Positions 8,809 to 18,448 of a stretch of DNA of 64,000 bases are shown in pieces (within the stretch, counting starts at the first letter, position 1; every line of letters starts with the position of its first letter). A model generated the notes under the pieces. That model was not told where the DNA came from. It saw only the letters and a program-made list of their open reading frames with translations, and made no database searches. Source of the stretch: Alphaproteobacteria bacterium (GTDB lineage Bacteria > Pseudomonadota > Alphaproteobacteria > VGDZ01). The stretch is taken from NCBI GenBank assembly GCA_016869515.1, contig VGDZ01000010.1, positions 1-64,000 on the forward strand, in the 5' to 3' direction. The translations under genes were made by a program, and so were the position numbers.

Positions 8809-11800
8809 ATGGCGCATGCGGGCTTCGTCCATTTGCGGGTGCATTCGGCCTATTCGCTGGCCGAGGGCGCGATTCCGGTCAAGCCGTTGGCCGAGGCCGC
8901 GGCCAAGGCCGGCATGCCGGCGGTCGCGATCACCGATACCAACGCCATGTTCGGGGCGCTGGATTTCGCCGTGGCCGCGATCGAGGCCGGCGTCCAGCCG
9001 GTGATCGGCTGCCTGATCGCGCTCGAGCGCCAATCCGACCAGAGCCGCGATCCGCGCCGGCCGCCGCCCGACGAGATCCTGCTCTTGGCGCAGAACGCCA
9101 CCGGTTACGCCAATCTCTCGCAGCTCAGTTCCAAGGCCTTCCTCGACACGCCCGCGGGCCTGCAGCCGCAAATCGCCGCGGGCGATCTGGCGGCACATGC
9201 CGAGGGCCTGATCGCGTTCGCCGGCGGGCCGCGTTCGACCCTGGCGCGGCTGCTGCGCGAGGGGCAGGGGCCGGCCGCCGCGGCGCATCTGACCGCGCTG
9301 GCCGGCATGTTTCCGGGGCGGCTCTATGTCGAGCTCATGCGCCACGGCCTCGACGAAGAGGACCGCATCGAAGCGGCGCTGATCGACCTGGCCTATGCCC
9401 GCGATCTGCCGCTGGTGGCGACCAACGACGTGCACTTCCTCGGCCGCGACATGCACGAGGCGCATGATGCGCTGCTGTGCATCGCCCAGGGCCGCACCCT
9501 GGCCGACCAGGACCGCCGGCGCCTGACCGCCGAGCATGGCTTCAAATCGGCCGAGGAGATGCGGGCGCTGTTCGCCGACCTGCCCGAAGCGATCGCCAAC
9601 ACGCTGGTGGTGGCGCGGCGCTGCGCCTTCGCGCCCAAAAAGCAAAAGCCGCTGCTGCCGGACTATCCCACCGCCGATGCCGCGGCCGAGTTGCGGCGCT
9701 GGGCGGGCGAGGGGCTGGCGCAACGCCTGGCGACCCAGGTCTTCCGGCCGGAGATGGACCGGGCCGCGCGCGAGGCCGCGGCCAAGCCCTATCGCGAGCG
9801 CCTAGCCTACGAGATCGACGTCATCCTACGGATGAAGTTCGAGGGCTACTTCCTGATCGTTTCCGACTTCGTGCAATGGGCCAAGGACAACGCCGTTCCG
9901 GTCGGGCCCGGGCGCGGCTCGGGCGCGGGTTCGGTCGTGGCCTGGGCGCTGGGCATCACCGGCCTCGACCCCTTGCGCTTCGGGCTGCTGTTCGAGCGCT
10001 TCCTCAATCCCGAGCGCGTGTCGATGCCGGATTTCGACATCGACTTCTGCCAGGAGCGGCGCGATCGCGTCATCGATCATGTCCGCCGGCGCTACGGCGA
10101 CGACCGCGTCGCCCACATCATCACCTTCCAGAAGCTGCAGGCCCGCGCCGCCATGCGCGATGTCGGCCGGGTGCTGGGCCTGCCCTACGGCCAGGTCGAC
10201 CGCCTGGCCAAGCTGGTGCCGCAGAACGCCGATCCCTCCAAGCGCATCACCCTGGCCAAGGCGATCGAGCTGGAACCGCGGCTAGAGCAGGAGGCCGAGG
10301 CCGATCCGCAGGTGCGGCGGATGCTCGACATCGCGGTCAAGATCGAGGGCCTGTTCCGCAACGCCTCGACCCATGCCGCCGGCGTGGTGATCGGCGACCG
10401 GCCGCTGGTCGAACTGGTGCCGCTCTATCGCGATCCGCGCTCGCCGCTGCCGGCGACCCAGTTCGAGATGAAGATGGCCGAGGCCGCCGGCCTGGTGAAG
10501 TTCGACTTCCTCGGCCTCAAGACCCTGACCGTGCTGGAGCGCGCGCGGCGCATGCTGGCCGACCGCCTGCCGGAGTTGGATTGGGAGCGGGTGCCGCTCG
10601 ACGACGCCAAGACCTACGACATGCTCGGCCGCGGCGAGGTGGTCGGCGTCTTCCAGCTCGAAGGCCAGGGCATGCGCGACACGGTGATCAAGCTGCGGCC
10701 CGACCGCATCGAGGACATCATCGCCGTGGTCGCGCTCTATCGGCCCGGGCCGATGGTCAACATCCCGCACTACATCGCCCGCAAGCACGGCCGCGAGAAG
10801 CCCGAATACCCCGCGCCCGAGCTGGCGCCGATCCTGGCCGAGACTTTCGGCGTCATCGTCTACCAAGAACAGGTGATGGAGGTGGCCAAGATCCTGGCCG
10901 GCTATTCGCTCGGCGGCGCCGACCTGCTGCGCCGCGCCATGGGCAAGAAGAACAAGGCCGAGATGGATGCCCAGCGCCAGGTGTTCGTCGAGGGCTGCAC
11001 CGCGCGCGGCATCGCCAAGTCGAAGGCCGACGAGATCTTCGATCTGCTGGCGCGCTTCGCCGATTACGGCTTCAACAAGAGCCACGCCGCGGCCTATGCC
11101 GTGGTGTCCTATTGGACGGCGTGGCTCAAGGCCAATCATCCGGTCGAGTTCCTGGCGTCGTCGATGTCGCTCGACATCCACGACACCGACAAGCTGGCGA
11201 TGTTCCGCCAGGAGGCGCGGCGCATGGGGGTCGAGGTGCTGCCGCCCGACGTCAACCGCTCGCAGGCCGATTTCGCCACCGAAATCGGCGCTGACGGCAA
11301 GGGCGCGGTGCGCTACGCGCTGGCGGCGATCAAGGCGGTCGGGCGCGGGGCGATGGAGGCGCTGGTGGCCGAGCGCGCGCGCGGCGGGCCGTTCGCGGAT
11401 CTGGCCGATTTCGCCGATCGGCTGGATCCGCACCAGGTCAACCGCCGCCAGCTCGAGAACTTGGTCCGCGCCGGCGCGCTCGATTCGCTCGAAGCCGATC
11501 GCGCCCGGCTGTTCGCCGGCATCGACATGCTGCTCAAGCGCGGCCAGTTGGCCAGCGCCGAACGCGCCTCCAACCAGGCGGCGCTGTTCGCCGGCGAGGC
11601 GGCCCGGCCGGCGCTGAATCTGCCGCCGGAGAAGCCCTGGTTGCCGATCGATCGGCTCAATCACGAGCGCGAGGCGGTGGGGTTCTATTTCTCCAGCCAC
11701 CCGCTCGACGCCTATGGCCAGGCGCTGGAGCGGCTGGGCGCCCGCAAGGCGGTCGACATCGCGCGGCTGACCGCGCGCGGGGCGCGCAACCTGACATTGG

Positions 11801-12267
11801 CCGGAACCGTCCTGGCGTCGCGCATCCGGCCGACCACGCGCGGCACGCCGATGGCCTTCGTCCAGCTTTCCGATCAGACCGGGCCGTTTGAAGTGACGCT
11901 GTTCTCGGAGGTGCTGGCGGAATCGCGCGATCTGCTGCAGGCCGGCCAGGCGGTTTTGGTGACGGTCGAGGCCGGGTTGAAGGACGGGACGCCGCGGCTG
12001 ACGGCCAAGCGCCTCGAACCCCTCGACCGCGCGGCCGCGCGCAGCGATGTCGGTTTCAACATCTTCCTGGCCGATGCCGCGCCGCTGCCGGCGATCCGCA
12101 AATTGCTGGAGCGAGCCGGCCGCGGACGCGGTCAGGTCCGCTTCACGCTGATGATGGAGGACGGAAAGGAAGCCGAGTACGTGCTTTCACGCGCGTACGC
12201 CTTGGGACCGGCCGTGCGCGGTGCCATCAAGGCCGAGAAGGGCGTAGTCGATTTGCGCGAGTTTTGA
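8809..12267 (+). CDS. dnaE: DNA polymerase III alpha subunit
   Basis: The 1152-residue replicative polymerase, of normal length for DnaE1. An N-terminal PHP domain begins at HLRVHSAYSLAEG (residues 8-20). The polymerase palm carries catalytic acidic residues in PDFDIDFC (D408, D410, D412) and near D566. The fingers contain GRGSGAGSVVAWALGITGLDP. A helix-hairpin-helix, an OB fold (from about residue 985) and a C-terminal tau-binding region follow. It stands 37 bases after lolD. I saw no frameshift or intein. Confidence 0.97.
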   Translation: MAHAGFVHLRVHSAYSLAEGAIPVKPLAEAAAKAGMPAVAITDTNAMFGALDFAVAAIEAGVQPVIGCLIALERQSDQSRDPRRPPPDEILLLAQNATGYANLSQLSSKAFLDTPAGLQPQIAAGDLAAHAEGLIAFAGGPRSTLARLLREGQGPAAAAHLTALAGMFPGRLYVELMRHGLDEEDRIEAALIDLAYARDLPLVATNDVHFLGRDMHEAHDALLCIAQGRTLADQDRRRLTAEHGFKSAEEMRALFADLPEAIANTLVVARRCAFAPKKQKPLLPDYPTADAAAELRRWAGEGLAQRLATQVFRPEMDRAAREAAAKPYRERLAYEIDVILRMKFEGYFLIVSDFVQWAKDNAVPVGPGRGSGAGSVVAWALGITGLDPLRFGLLFERFLNPERVSMPDFDIDFCQERRDRVIDHVRRRYGDDRVAHIITFQKLQARAAMRDVGRVLGLPYGQVDRLAKLVPQNADPSKRITLAKAIELEPRLEQEAEADPQVRRMLDIAVKIEGLFRNASTHAAGVVIGDRPLVELVPLYRDPRSPLPATQFEMKMAEAAGLVKFDFLGLKTLTVLERARRMLADRLPELDWERVPLDDAKTYDMLGRGEVVGVFQLEGQGMRDTVIKLRPDRIEDIIAVVALYRPGPMVNIPHYIARKHGREKPEYPAPELAPILAETFGVIVYQEQVMEVAKILAGYSLGGADLLRRAMGKKNKAEMDAQRQVFVEGCTARGIAKSKADEIFDLLARFADYGFNKSHAAAYAVVSYWTAWLKANHPVEFLASSMSLDIHDTDKLAMFRQEARRMGVEVLPPDVNRSQADFATEIGADGKGAVRYALAAIKAVGRGAMEALVAERARGGPFADLADFADRLDPHQVNRRQLENLVRAGALDSLEADRARLFAGIDMLLKRGQLASAERASNQAALFAGEAARPALNLPPEKPWLPIDRLNHEREAVGFYFSSHPLDAYGQALERLGARKAVDIARLTARGARNLTLAGTVLASRIRPTTRGTPMAFVQLSDQTGPFEVTLFSEVLAESRDLLQAGQAVLVTVEAGLKDGTPRLTAKRLEPLDRAAARSDVGFNIFLADAAPLPAIRKLLERAGRGRGQVRFTLMMEDGKEAEYVLSRAYALGPAVRGAIKAEKGVVDLREF

Positions 12268-12289
12268 TCCGAGCTACGGGTAAATCACC

Positions 12290-12318
12290 TTGCACGCCCT
12301 GGTGGTTTCAATTACAAC
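12290..12318 (+). promoter_or_regulatory. Possible promoter for the receiver-like histidine kinase
   Basis: TTGCAC (12290-12295), a 17-base spacer and TACAAC (12313-12318) resemble a sigma-70 promoter in the 110-base gap after dnaE. The -10 element matches only partly and no experiment supports it. A small hairpin CAACC-gcgt-GGTTG follows it. Confidence 0.35.
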
Positions 12319-12377
12319 CGCGTGGTTGCCGAGCATCTGGAGTCGGGTCTAAGCCCCGGGGCGGGAGAGGGTCGGCT

Positions 12378-13601
12378 GTGACTGATATCTGGCGTGACGC
12401 TTCGATCTTGACCTTGGGCGTAGGGCCCGACGAGGTCGCCAATCTGAGATTTTCGGGATTCATGTCGGTCGCGGTCGGCGACCAGGAATCCGATTTGCGC
12501 CTGGCGCTGGGGCGCGCGCGTCCGGCGCTGGCGATCGTCGATCTGCGTCACGCCAAGGGCTTGGCTTGGCTCAAGGAGATTGCCGGGCTGCGCGGCGATC
12601 ACAGCATGGCAGTGATCGCCTGGACGGCGCTGGCACCGGGGGGCGAGATCGAATCCGGCTGGACCGACGCCGTGGTGCGGGCCGACGATCCGATCCGCAG
12701 CCGCGCCGACGTGCTGCGCCTGGCGGCCGAGATCGGCGTGCTGCGGCGGCAACTCGCGGTCAAGGGTGCCGAGGATTCGGCGGCGGTGCGCGAGCGCATC
12801 GACCGGCTGCGCGAAGGCCTCGGGCTGTTGCAGACCGCGCACGACCGGCTGGTGCGCGAACTGGCCGATGCCCATGAGCGCGAACGCCGCTCGGCCGAAG
12901 TGCCGGCGGCGATCGTCCACGAATTCCGTTCGCCGCTCAACGCCATCTCGGGTTTTGCCGAGATCATGTCGAGCGAGACCTACGGTCCGCTGGGCGACCG
13001 GCGCTATCTCGACTATGCCAACAGCATCGTCGAGGCCTCGCGGCATTTGATGCGGGTGACCAACGATCTGCTCGATCTCTATTCGGCCCAGGCCGGGCAG
13101 ATGGCGACCGAGATCGCCACGGTCGATCTGGCCGACGTGATCGACGACGTGACGCGGATGTTCGAGATCCAGGCCCAGAAGGGCAAGCTGCGGATGACCC
13201 GGGTGGTGCCGCCCGGGCTCAAGACCATCCAGACCGATCCCGGCCGGCTGAAACAGATCCTGGTCAATCTGGTCGGCAATGCGGTCAAGTTCACGCCCTC
13301 GGGTGGATCGATCACCTTGCGCGCCGAATCGCCCGAGCGCGGCTCGGTGGCGGTGATCGTGGCCGACACCGGTCCGGGCATTCCGGCCGAGGACATCGGC
13401 CGGGTGATGCAGCCCTTCGGCCGCGGCAAGGGCCGGCGCGAGGGCCAGGGCACCGGGCTTGGCCTGCCGGTCTCCAAGCGCCTGGCACGCGTGCTGGGCG
13501 GCGATCTCGAACTCAAGAGCCAGGCTGGTGCCGGCACCACCGCCATCGTCCGCCTGCCGATCAAGCCGCGACCCCAGCGCCCGACTCGCAACGCCGCCTG
13601 A
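12378..13601 (+). CDS. Hybrid-like sensor histidine kinase with N-terminal pseudo-receiver
   Basis: A 407-residue soluble protein. Residues about 8-105 look like a receiver domain: ALAIVDLRH with D55 at the phosphorylation position, MAVIAWTAL for the switch Thr, and DAVVRADDP where the conserved Lys should be, so the Lys is replaced. A coiled region (about 110-172) leads to HisKA with H181 in AAIVHEFRSPLNAISGFAEIM. HATPase follows with NLVGNAVKFTPSGG, DTGPGIP and GTGLGLPVSKRLARVLGG. I chose GTG 12378 because GGGAGAGGG precedes it; an earlier TTG would overlap dnaE and adds unconserved sequence. There is no membrane segment and no partner regulator nearby. Confidence 0.85.
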   Translation: MTDIWRDASILTLGVGPDEVANLRFSGFMSVAVGDQESDLRLALGRARPALAIVDLRHAKGLAWLKEIAGLRGDHSMAVIAWTALAPGGEIESGWTDAVVRADDPIRSRADVLRLAAEIGVLRRQLAVKGAEDSAAVRERIDRLREGLGLLQTAHDRLVRELADAHERERRSAEVPAAIVHEFRSPLNAISGFAEIMSSETYGPLGDRRYLDYANSIVEASRHLMRVTNDLLDLYSAQAGQMATEIATVDLADVIDDVTRMFEIQAQKGKLRMTRVVPPGLKTIQTDPGRLKQILVNLVGNAVKFTPSGGSITLRAESPERGSVAVIVADTGPGIPAEDIGRVMQPFGRGKGRREGQGTGLGLPVSKRLARVLGGDLELKSQAGAGTTAIVRLPIKPRPQRPTRNAA

Positions 13602-13605
13602 TGGC

Positions 13606-13634
13606 TTGATTTTCCGCGCCGGGAGGGGTAGAAG
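13606..13634 (+). promoter_or_regulatory. Probable rpsB-tsf promoter
   Basis: TTGATT (13606-13611), a 17-base spacer and TAGAAG (13629-13634) lie just after the histidine kinase stop and about 125 bases before rpsB. A ribosomal operon needs its own strong promoter, and the preceding gene is unrelated. The match is good but untested. Confidence 0.45.
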
Positions 13635-13760
13635 CCCGGCGGTTCGCAACCCTAACCCACACGCGGGGTCGCGCTCGCCCACCCGGGCGATCGCTCCGGT
13701 GTCCCGGTCAGACCGGGATGACATGCCCCGCGGCGGAACAACCGGAAAAGGAGACACGGC
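13635..13760 (+). promoter_or_regulatory. Structured rpsB 5' leader
   Basis: The region between the proposed promoter and rpsB holds two compact hairpins: TCGCCC-accc-GGGCGA (13675-13690) and TCCCGGT-cag-ACCGGGA (13702-13718). These are followed by AAAAGGAGACACGGC and the ATG. In many bacteria S2 represses rpsB-tsf through its leader RNA. This leader could act that way, but I cannot match it to a known leader fold. Confidence 0.35.
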
Positions 13761-14552
13761 ATGTCCGTGATGCCCAGCTTTAGCATGCGCCAATTGCTCG
13801 AGGCCGGAGTCCATTTTGGCCATCAGACCCGGCGCTGGAATCCGCGCATGGCGCCGTTCCTCTACGGCGCGCGCAACAACATCCACATCATCGATTTGCA
13901 GCAGACCGTGCCGATGCTGCACCGGGCGCTCGACGAGCTGCGCAAGATCGTCTCGGCCGGCGGTCGCGTGCTGTTCGTCGGCACCAAGCGCCAGGCCTCG
14001 GACGCGGTGGCCGAGGCGGCCAAGCGCTGCGGCCAGTACTACGTCAACCACCGCTGGCTGGGCGGCATGCTGACCAACTGGCAGACCATCTCGCAGTCGA
14101 TCAAGCGGCTGCGCGCGCTCGACGAGCAGCTTACCGCCGAGCAGACCGGCCTGACCAAGAAGGAATTGCTGCAGCTGACCCGCGAGCGCGAAAAGCTCGA
14201 CCGCGCGCTGGGCGGCATCAAGGACATGGGCGGCCTGCCCGACATGATGTTCGTGATCGACACCAACAAGGAAGCGATCGCCATCCAGGAAGCCTCGCGG
14301 CTGGGGATCCCGGTGGTGGCGGTGATCGATTCCAATTCCGATCCGGCCGGGGTGACCTATCCGATTCCGGGCAACGACGACGCGCTGCGGGCAGTGTCGC
14401 TGTATTGCGATCTGGTGGCGCGCGCGGTTCTGGCCGGCATCCAGGAAGAGGTAGCGCGTTCGGGCGGCGACCTCGGCGCGGCCGAGCAGGCCCCGGTCGA
14501 GGCGGTCGCCGAGGCGCCCGCGGCCGCGGCCGGCGAGCAGCCGGCGGCCTGA
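13761..14552 (+). CDS. rpsB: 30S ribosomal protein S2
   Basis: A 263-residue S2 protein. It begins with [20 protein letters not shown] and contains the family blocks [33 protein letters not shown] and the C-terminal [11 protein letters not shown]. It joins the 30S head-body junction late in assembly. An Ala/Glu-rich tail after about residue 235 is common in alphaproteobacteria. AAGGAG lies 10-15 bases before ATG 13761. tsf follows after 42 bases, the universal pairing. Confidence 0.98.
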   Translation: MSVMPSFSMRQLLEAGVHFGHQTRRWNPRMAPFLYGARNNIHIIDLQQTVPMLHRALDELRKIVSAGGRVLFVGTKRQASDAVAEAAKRCGQYYVNHRWLGGMLTNWQTISQSIKRLRALDEQLTAEQTGLTKKELLQLTREREKLDRALGGIKDMGGLPDMMFVIDTNKEAIAIQEASRLGIPVVAVIDSNSDPAGVTYPIPGNDDALRAVSLYCDLVARAVLAGIQEEVARSGGDLGAAEQAPVEAVAEAPAAAAGEQPAA

Positions 14553-14594
14553 GGCCGCGAACCGACAGTTCTTTCTCGAAACAAGGAGCGAGCC

Positions 14595-15518
14595 ATGGCT
14601 GAGATCACCGCGGCCCTGGTCAAGGACCTGCGCGACAAGACCGGCGCCGGCATGATGGACTGCAAGAAGGCGCTGGGCGAGACCGCCGGCGACCTGGAGA
14701 AGGCGATCGACTGGCTGCGCGCCAAGGGCCTGGCTTCGGCCGCCAAGAAGGCCGGGCGCGTCGCCGCCGACGGGCTGGTGGCGGTCAAGGTCGCCGGCAC
14801 CAAGGGCGTGGTGCTGGAAGTCAACGCCGAGACCGACTTCGTCGCCCGTGGCGATGCTTTCCAGAATTTCGTCCGCACCGCCGCCGAGTTGGCGTTGGGG
14901 GCGGGCGGCGATCTCGAGCGGCTCAAGGCCCTGGCCTATCCCGGCAGCGGTCGCAACGTCGGCGACGAGCTGCAGCACCTGATCGGCAGCATCGGCGAGA
15001 ACATGGCGCTGCGCCGGCTCGACCAGGTGACGGTCGGGCAGGGCGCGGTGGTGGGCTATGTCCACAACCAGGTCGCCCCCGGTCTGGGCAAGATCGGCGT
15101 GCTGGTCGGCCTGCAATCGGCCGCCGAGGCGGCCAAGCTGGAGGGCTTCGGCAAGCAGCTGGCGATGCACGTCGCCGCCGCCAATCCGCAGTCGCTCGAC
15201 GTCAAGAGCCTGGATGCGGCCGCGGTCGAGCGCGAGCGCGCGCTGCTGGCCGAGCAGGCCAAGGATTCCGGCAAGCCGCCCGAGATCGTCGCCAAGATGG
15301 TCGAAGGCCGGCTGCGCAAGTTCTACCAGGATGTCGTGCTGCTGGAGCAGACCTTCGTCATCGACGGCGAAAGCCGCGTCGCCAAGGCGGTCGAGGCCGC
15401 GGCCAAGCAGGCCGGCCAGCCGATCGCGGTGGCCGGCTTCCGCCGCTTCGCCCTCGGCGAAGGCATCGAAAAGCGCAAGGAAGACTTCGCCGCCGAAGTC
15501 GCCGCCGCCGCGCGCTGA
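14595..15518 (+). CDS. tsf: Elongation factor Ts
   Basis: A 307-residue guanine nucleotide exchange factor for EF-Tu. The N-terminal UBA-like domain carries [18 protein letters not shown]. The core contains the [14 protein letters not shown] segment that inserts into EF-Tu, and the C-terminal repeat is normal. ACAAGGAGCGAGCC precedes the ATG. The gene is followed by a palindromic repeat and then pyrH, the usual rpsB-tsf-pyrH-frr order. Confidence 0.98.
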   Translation: MAEITAALVKDLRDKTGAGMMDCKKALGETAGDLEKAIDWLRAKGLASAAKKAGRVAADGLVAVKVAGTKGVVLEVNAETDFVARGDAFQNFVRTAAELALGAGGDLERLKALAYPGSGRNVGDELQHLIGSIGENMALRRLDQVTVGQGAVVGYVHNQVAPGLGKIGVLVGLQSAAEAAKLEGFGKQLAMHVAAANPQSLDVKSLDAAAVERERALLAEQAKDSGKPPEIVAKMVEGRLRKFYQDVVLLEQTFVIDGESRVAKAVEAAAKQAGQPIAVAGFRRFALGEGIEKRKEDFAAEVAAAAR

Positions 15519-15550
15519 TCGGCTGCGCCGGTTCTGGAGCCGGGCGGTTT

Positions 15551-15592
15551 GGTCCTGAACCTTGCGGTTCAAGACCGATCGATCGTGCCCTA
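15551..15592. repeat. Palindromic repeat after tsf, same family as palindrome B
   Basis: GGTCCTGAACC and GGTTCAAGACC form inverted arms around TTGC (15551-15576), continued by GATCGATCGTGCCCTA. Bases 15567-15592 differ from 833-858 at only three of 26 positions, and the left arm is also similar. It occupies the tsf-pyrH gap. Confidence 0.75.
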
Positions 15593-15650
15593 GTCGTGCG
15601 GGGGCGGGTTGTGGCAGACTCCGGTCCCAACGAATCGTAGAGGCATGTCG

Positions 15651-16373
15651 ATGGCCAAGCCGGTCTATCGCCGGGTGATGCTCAAGATCTCGGGCGAGGC
15701 GCTGATGGGCGCGCAGGGCCACGGCATCGATCCCGGTACCGTCGGCCGCATCGCCGCCGAGATCAAGGCGGTGGTCAAGCTGGGGGTCGAGGTCTGCGTC
15801 ACCATCGGCGGCGGCAACGTCATCCGTGGCGTGGTCGCGGCCGGGCGCGGCATCGAGCGCGCCACCGCCGACTACATGGGCATGTTGGGCACGGTGATCA
15901 ACGGGCTGGCGCTGCAGAGCGCGCTCGAGCGCGCCGGGGTCGACACCCGCGTCCAATCCGCCATCCGCATGGATGCGGTGTGCGAGCCCTTCATCCGCCG
16001 CCGTGCCCTGCGCCATATCGGCAAGCGGCGGGTGGTGATTTTCGCCGGCGGCACCGGCAATCCTTTCTTCACCACCGACACCACCGCGGCGCTGCGGGCA
16101 GCCGAGATGAACTGCCAGGCGCTGCTCAAGGCCACCCAGGTCGACGGCGTCTATTCGGCCGATCCCAAGAAGGTGCGCGGCGCCAAGCGCTACGACCAGC
16201 TGAGCTACACCGAGGTGCTGGCGCGCGATCTCAAGGTGATGGACGGCGCCGCCATCGCGCTGATGCGCGAGAACCGCATCCCGATCGTGGTATTCTCCAT
16301 CCATCAGGCCGGGGCTTTCGCCCGCGTCATGCGCGGCGAGGCGGTCTGCACCACCATCGCCGAGGAGGGTTGA
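15651..16373 (+). CDS. pyrH: UMP kinase
   Basis: A 240-residue amino acid kinase-fold enzyme that phosphorylates UMP to UDP with ATP. It is the bacterial hexameric type, distinct from eukaryotic UMP/CMP kinase. Motifs include [12 protein letters not shown] near the N-terminus, [29 protein letters not shown] and [19 protein letters not shown] prefer ATG 15651 because AGAGG lies seven bases before it; the in-frame ATG at 15645 is too close to that site. frr follows after two bases. Confidence 0.97.
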   Translation: MAKPVYRRVMLKISGEALMGAQGHGIDPGTVGRIAAEIKAVVKLGVEVCVTIGGGNVIRGVVAAGRGIERATADYMGMLGTVINGLALQSALERAGVDTRVQSAIRMDAVCEPFIRRRALRHIGKRRVVIFAGGTGNPFFTTDTTAALRAAEMNCQALLKATQVDGVYSADPKKVRGAKRYDQLSYTEVLARDLKVMDGAAIALMRENRIPIVVFSIHQAGAFARVMRGEAVCTTIAEEG

Positions 16374-16375
16374 CC

Positions 16376-16936
16376 ATGGCGGAGTCGAGCGATCTCAGCG
16401 ATCTGCGCAAGCGCATGGACGGCGCCATCGACACGCTGAAGAAGGAATTCGTCGGCCTGCGCACCGGCCGGGCGACGCCGGCGCTGCTCGAGCCGGTCAA
16501 GGTCTCGGCCTACGGCTCGGACATGCCGCTCAACCAGGTCGCCAACATCAACGTCGTCGATGCCCGCATGCTGTCGGTGCAGGTGTGGGACCGCTCGCTG
16601 GTGCAGGCGGTCGACAAGGCGATCCGCGGCGGCGGGCTCGGGCTCAATCCGGTGACCGAAGGCCAGACCGTGCGCGTGCCCTTGCCCGAGCTGACCCAGG
16701 AGCGGCGCAAGGAATTGTCCAAGTTGGCGCATAAATACGCCGAGGCGGCGCGGGTGGCGGTGCGCAACGTCCGGCGCGACGGCATGGAACGCGTCAAGAA
16801 GCTGGAAAAGGACGGCAAGCTGTCGCAGGACGACGCCCGCAAGAAGCACGACGAAGTGCAGAAGATGACCGACGCCGAAATCAAGCGCGTCGACGAGGCG
16901 TTGGCGGCCAAGGAAAAGGACATCCTTCAGGTCTGA
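16376..16936 (+). CDS. frr: Ribosome recycling factor
   Basis: A 186-residue two-domain protein (three-helix bundle plus beta/alpha/beta domain) that splits post-termination 70S ribosomes together with EF-G. Recognisable blocks are LRTGRATPALLEPVKVSAYG, PLNQVANINV and LTQERRKELSKLAHKYAEAA, and DVRNVRRDG-type sequence appears as VRNVRRDGMERVKKLEKDGK. Length is the family norm (185). GAGGAGGGTTGACC precedes the start and overlaps the end of pyrH. Confidence 0.98.
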   Translation: MAESSDLSDLRKRMDGAIDTLKKEFVGLRTGRATPALLEPVKVSAYGSDMPLNQVANINVVDARMLSVQVWDRSLVQAVDKAIRGGGLGLNPVTEGQTVRVPLPELTQERRKELSKLAHKYAEAARVAVRNVRRDGMERVKKLEKDGKLSQDDARKKHDEVQKMTDAEIKRVDEALAAKEKDILQV

Positions 16937-16953
16937 ACGATCCGGCTCCCGCG

Positions 16954-17682
16954 ATGCAGCCCGCACCGCAATCCGCCGCCGCGCCGCCATCGCCCGCCCA
17001 TGTCGCCGTGATCATGGACGGCAACGGGCGCTGGGCCAAGGCGCGCGGACTGCCGCGTGTCGCCGGCCACAAGCGCGGTGCCGACGCGGTGCGGACCATC
17101 GTCGAGTCCTGCGCCGAGATGGGCATCCGCTATTTGACGCTCTACGCCTTTTCGTCCGAGAACTGGAAGCGCCCGGCCGAGGAAGTCGACGATTTGATGG
17201 GGCTGCTGCGCATCCATCTCACCACCGAAATCGATCGCATGAGCCGCAACGGGGTGCGGCTGCGCTTCATCGGCGATCGGAAGCGGCTCGCGCCCGACAT
17301 CGTGCGGCTGATCGGCGAAGCCGAAGCTCGTACGCGCGACAATCGGCGGCTGGATCTGGTGCTGGCGATCAATTACGGCGGCCATGACGAGATCCTGCGC
17401 GCGGCGCGGCGTCTGGCCGGCGAAGCTGCCGCCGGCCGGCTCGAGCCGGACGAAATCGACGAGGCGCGGTTTGCGGCCGCGCTCGACACCGCCGAGATCC
17501 CGCCGCCCGATCTCATCATCCGCACTTCGGGCGAGCAGCGGCTGTCCAATTTCCTGCTTTGGCAGGCGGCCTATGCCGAGTTGATCTTCACTTCGGTGCT
17601 GTGGCCGGACTTCAATCGCCAGTGCCTGGCCGATGCCGTCGCCGAATATCATCGCCGCGAACGGCGCTATGGCGGGAGCTGA
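16954..17682 (+). CDS. uppS: Isoprenyl transferase (undecaprenyl diphosphate synthase)
   Basis: A 242-residue cis-prenyltransferase that extends farnesyl diphosphate with isopentenyl diphosphate to the C55 carrier for peptidoglycan and O-antigen. The catalytic D22 lies in VAVIMDGNGRWAKARGLPR. TLYAFSSENWKRP, LVLAINYGGHDEI and LIIRTSGEQRLSNFLLWQ are all present. ATG 16954 follows frr by 17 bases. The 3' end overlaps cdsA by 14 bases. Confidence 0.97.
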   Translation: MQPAPQSAAAPPSPAHVAVIMDGNGRWAKARGLPRVAGHKRGADAVRTIVESCAEMGIRYLTLYAFSSENWKRPAEEVDDLMGLLRIHLTTEIDRMSRNGVRLRFIGDRKRLAPDIVRLIGEAEARTRDNRRLDLVLAINYGGHDEILRAARRLAGEAAAGRLEPDEIDEARFAAALDTAEIPPPDLIIRTSGEQRLSNFLLWQAAYAELIFTSVLWPDFNRQCLADAVAEYHRRERRYGGS

Positions 17683-18448
17683 GTCCCGCGCCGCTCCGGG
17701 ACGCGATTTCGGGCTGCGGCTGGCATCGGCGCTGGTGCTGGCGCCGGCGGCGCTGGGGTGCCTGTTCGCGGGCGGTTGGCTCTGGGGACTGCTGGTGGCG
17801 GTGGCGGGCGTGCTGATGGCCGGGGAGTGGCGGCGCCTGGTCGGCGCGCCGGCATGGTCCCAGGCGGCGACTGCGGTCCTGGCCGTGATCGTGGTTGCCC
17901 TAGGGGCAAGCCAATCCGTGATCGCGGTGACGGTCCTGGTCGCGATCGCGGCTGCGGTGATGGCGGTGTTGGCGAGCCCGGGCGCGGGCTTGGGCGCGCT
18001 CTATGTCGGCTTGCCGGTGGCGGCCTTGGCATGGCTGAGGACCGATCCCGTGCTTGGGCGCGATATCCTGCTGTTCGGCTTGGTGGCGGTGTGGGCGACC
18101 GATATCGGCGCCTATCTCGTCGGCCGCAGCGTCGGCGGCCCGAAACTTGCCCCCGGCATCAGCCCAGGCAAGACCTGGTCGGGCCTGGCCGGCGGCGTGG
18201 CTGCCGCGGCCGCGGTCGGCTGGCTGGCGCAGGACCATCTCCCGCTCGAAAGATTGCCGCTGATCGGAGCCGGGCTGGCGCTGGTGGCGCAGGCCGGAGA
18301 TCTGTTCAAGTCCGCCCTCAAGCGCCGGGCCGGAGTCAAGGACAGCGGAGCGCTGATCCCAGGCCATGGCGGCGTGATCGATCGGGTCGACGGCGTGGTG
18401 GCGATGGCCTTGGCGCTGGCGGCGGCGCGGCTTGGAGGCGCGTGGTGA
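17669..18448 (+). CDS. cdsA: Phosphatidate cytidylyltransferase
   Basis: A 259-residue integral membrane enzyme with about seven helices that makes CDP-diacylglycerol, the precursor of all major phospholipids. The C-terminal signature with conserved charged residues is seen as [16 protein letters not shown] followed by [16 protein letters not shown] 17669 lies inside the uppS end. An earlier in-frame start would extend further into uppS without conserved sequence. It overlaps dxr by four bases (GTGA). Confidence 0.95.
   Translation: MAGAESRAAPGRDFGLRLASALVLAPAALGCLFAGGWLWGLLVAVAGVLMAGEWRRLVGAPAWSQAATAVLAVIVVALGASQSVIAVTVLVAIAAAVMAVLASPGAGLGALYVGLPVAALAWLRTDPVLGRDILLFGLVAVWATDIGAYLVGRSVGGPKLAPGISPGKTWSGLAGGVAAAAAVGWLAQDHLPLERLPLIGAGLALVAQAGDLFKSALKRRAGVKDSGALIPGHGGVIDRVDGVVAMALALAAARLGGAW

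Noticed and set aside
12264-12377. An in-frame TTG start for the pseudo-receiver kinase overlapping dnaE
   Set aside because: The added 38 codons have no conserved pattern, while GTG 12378 has a ribosome binding site directly upstream.
12312-16304. A 1330-codon open frame on the minus strand
   Set aside because: It lies antisense to the kinase, rpsB, tsf and pyrH, has His/Gln/Arg/Asp-rich composition and no motif. It results from the high GC content leaving few stop codons.
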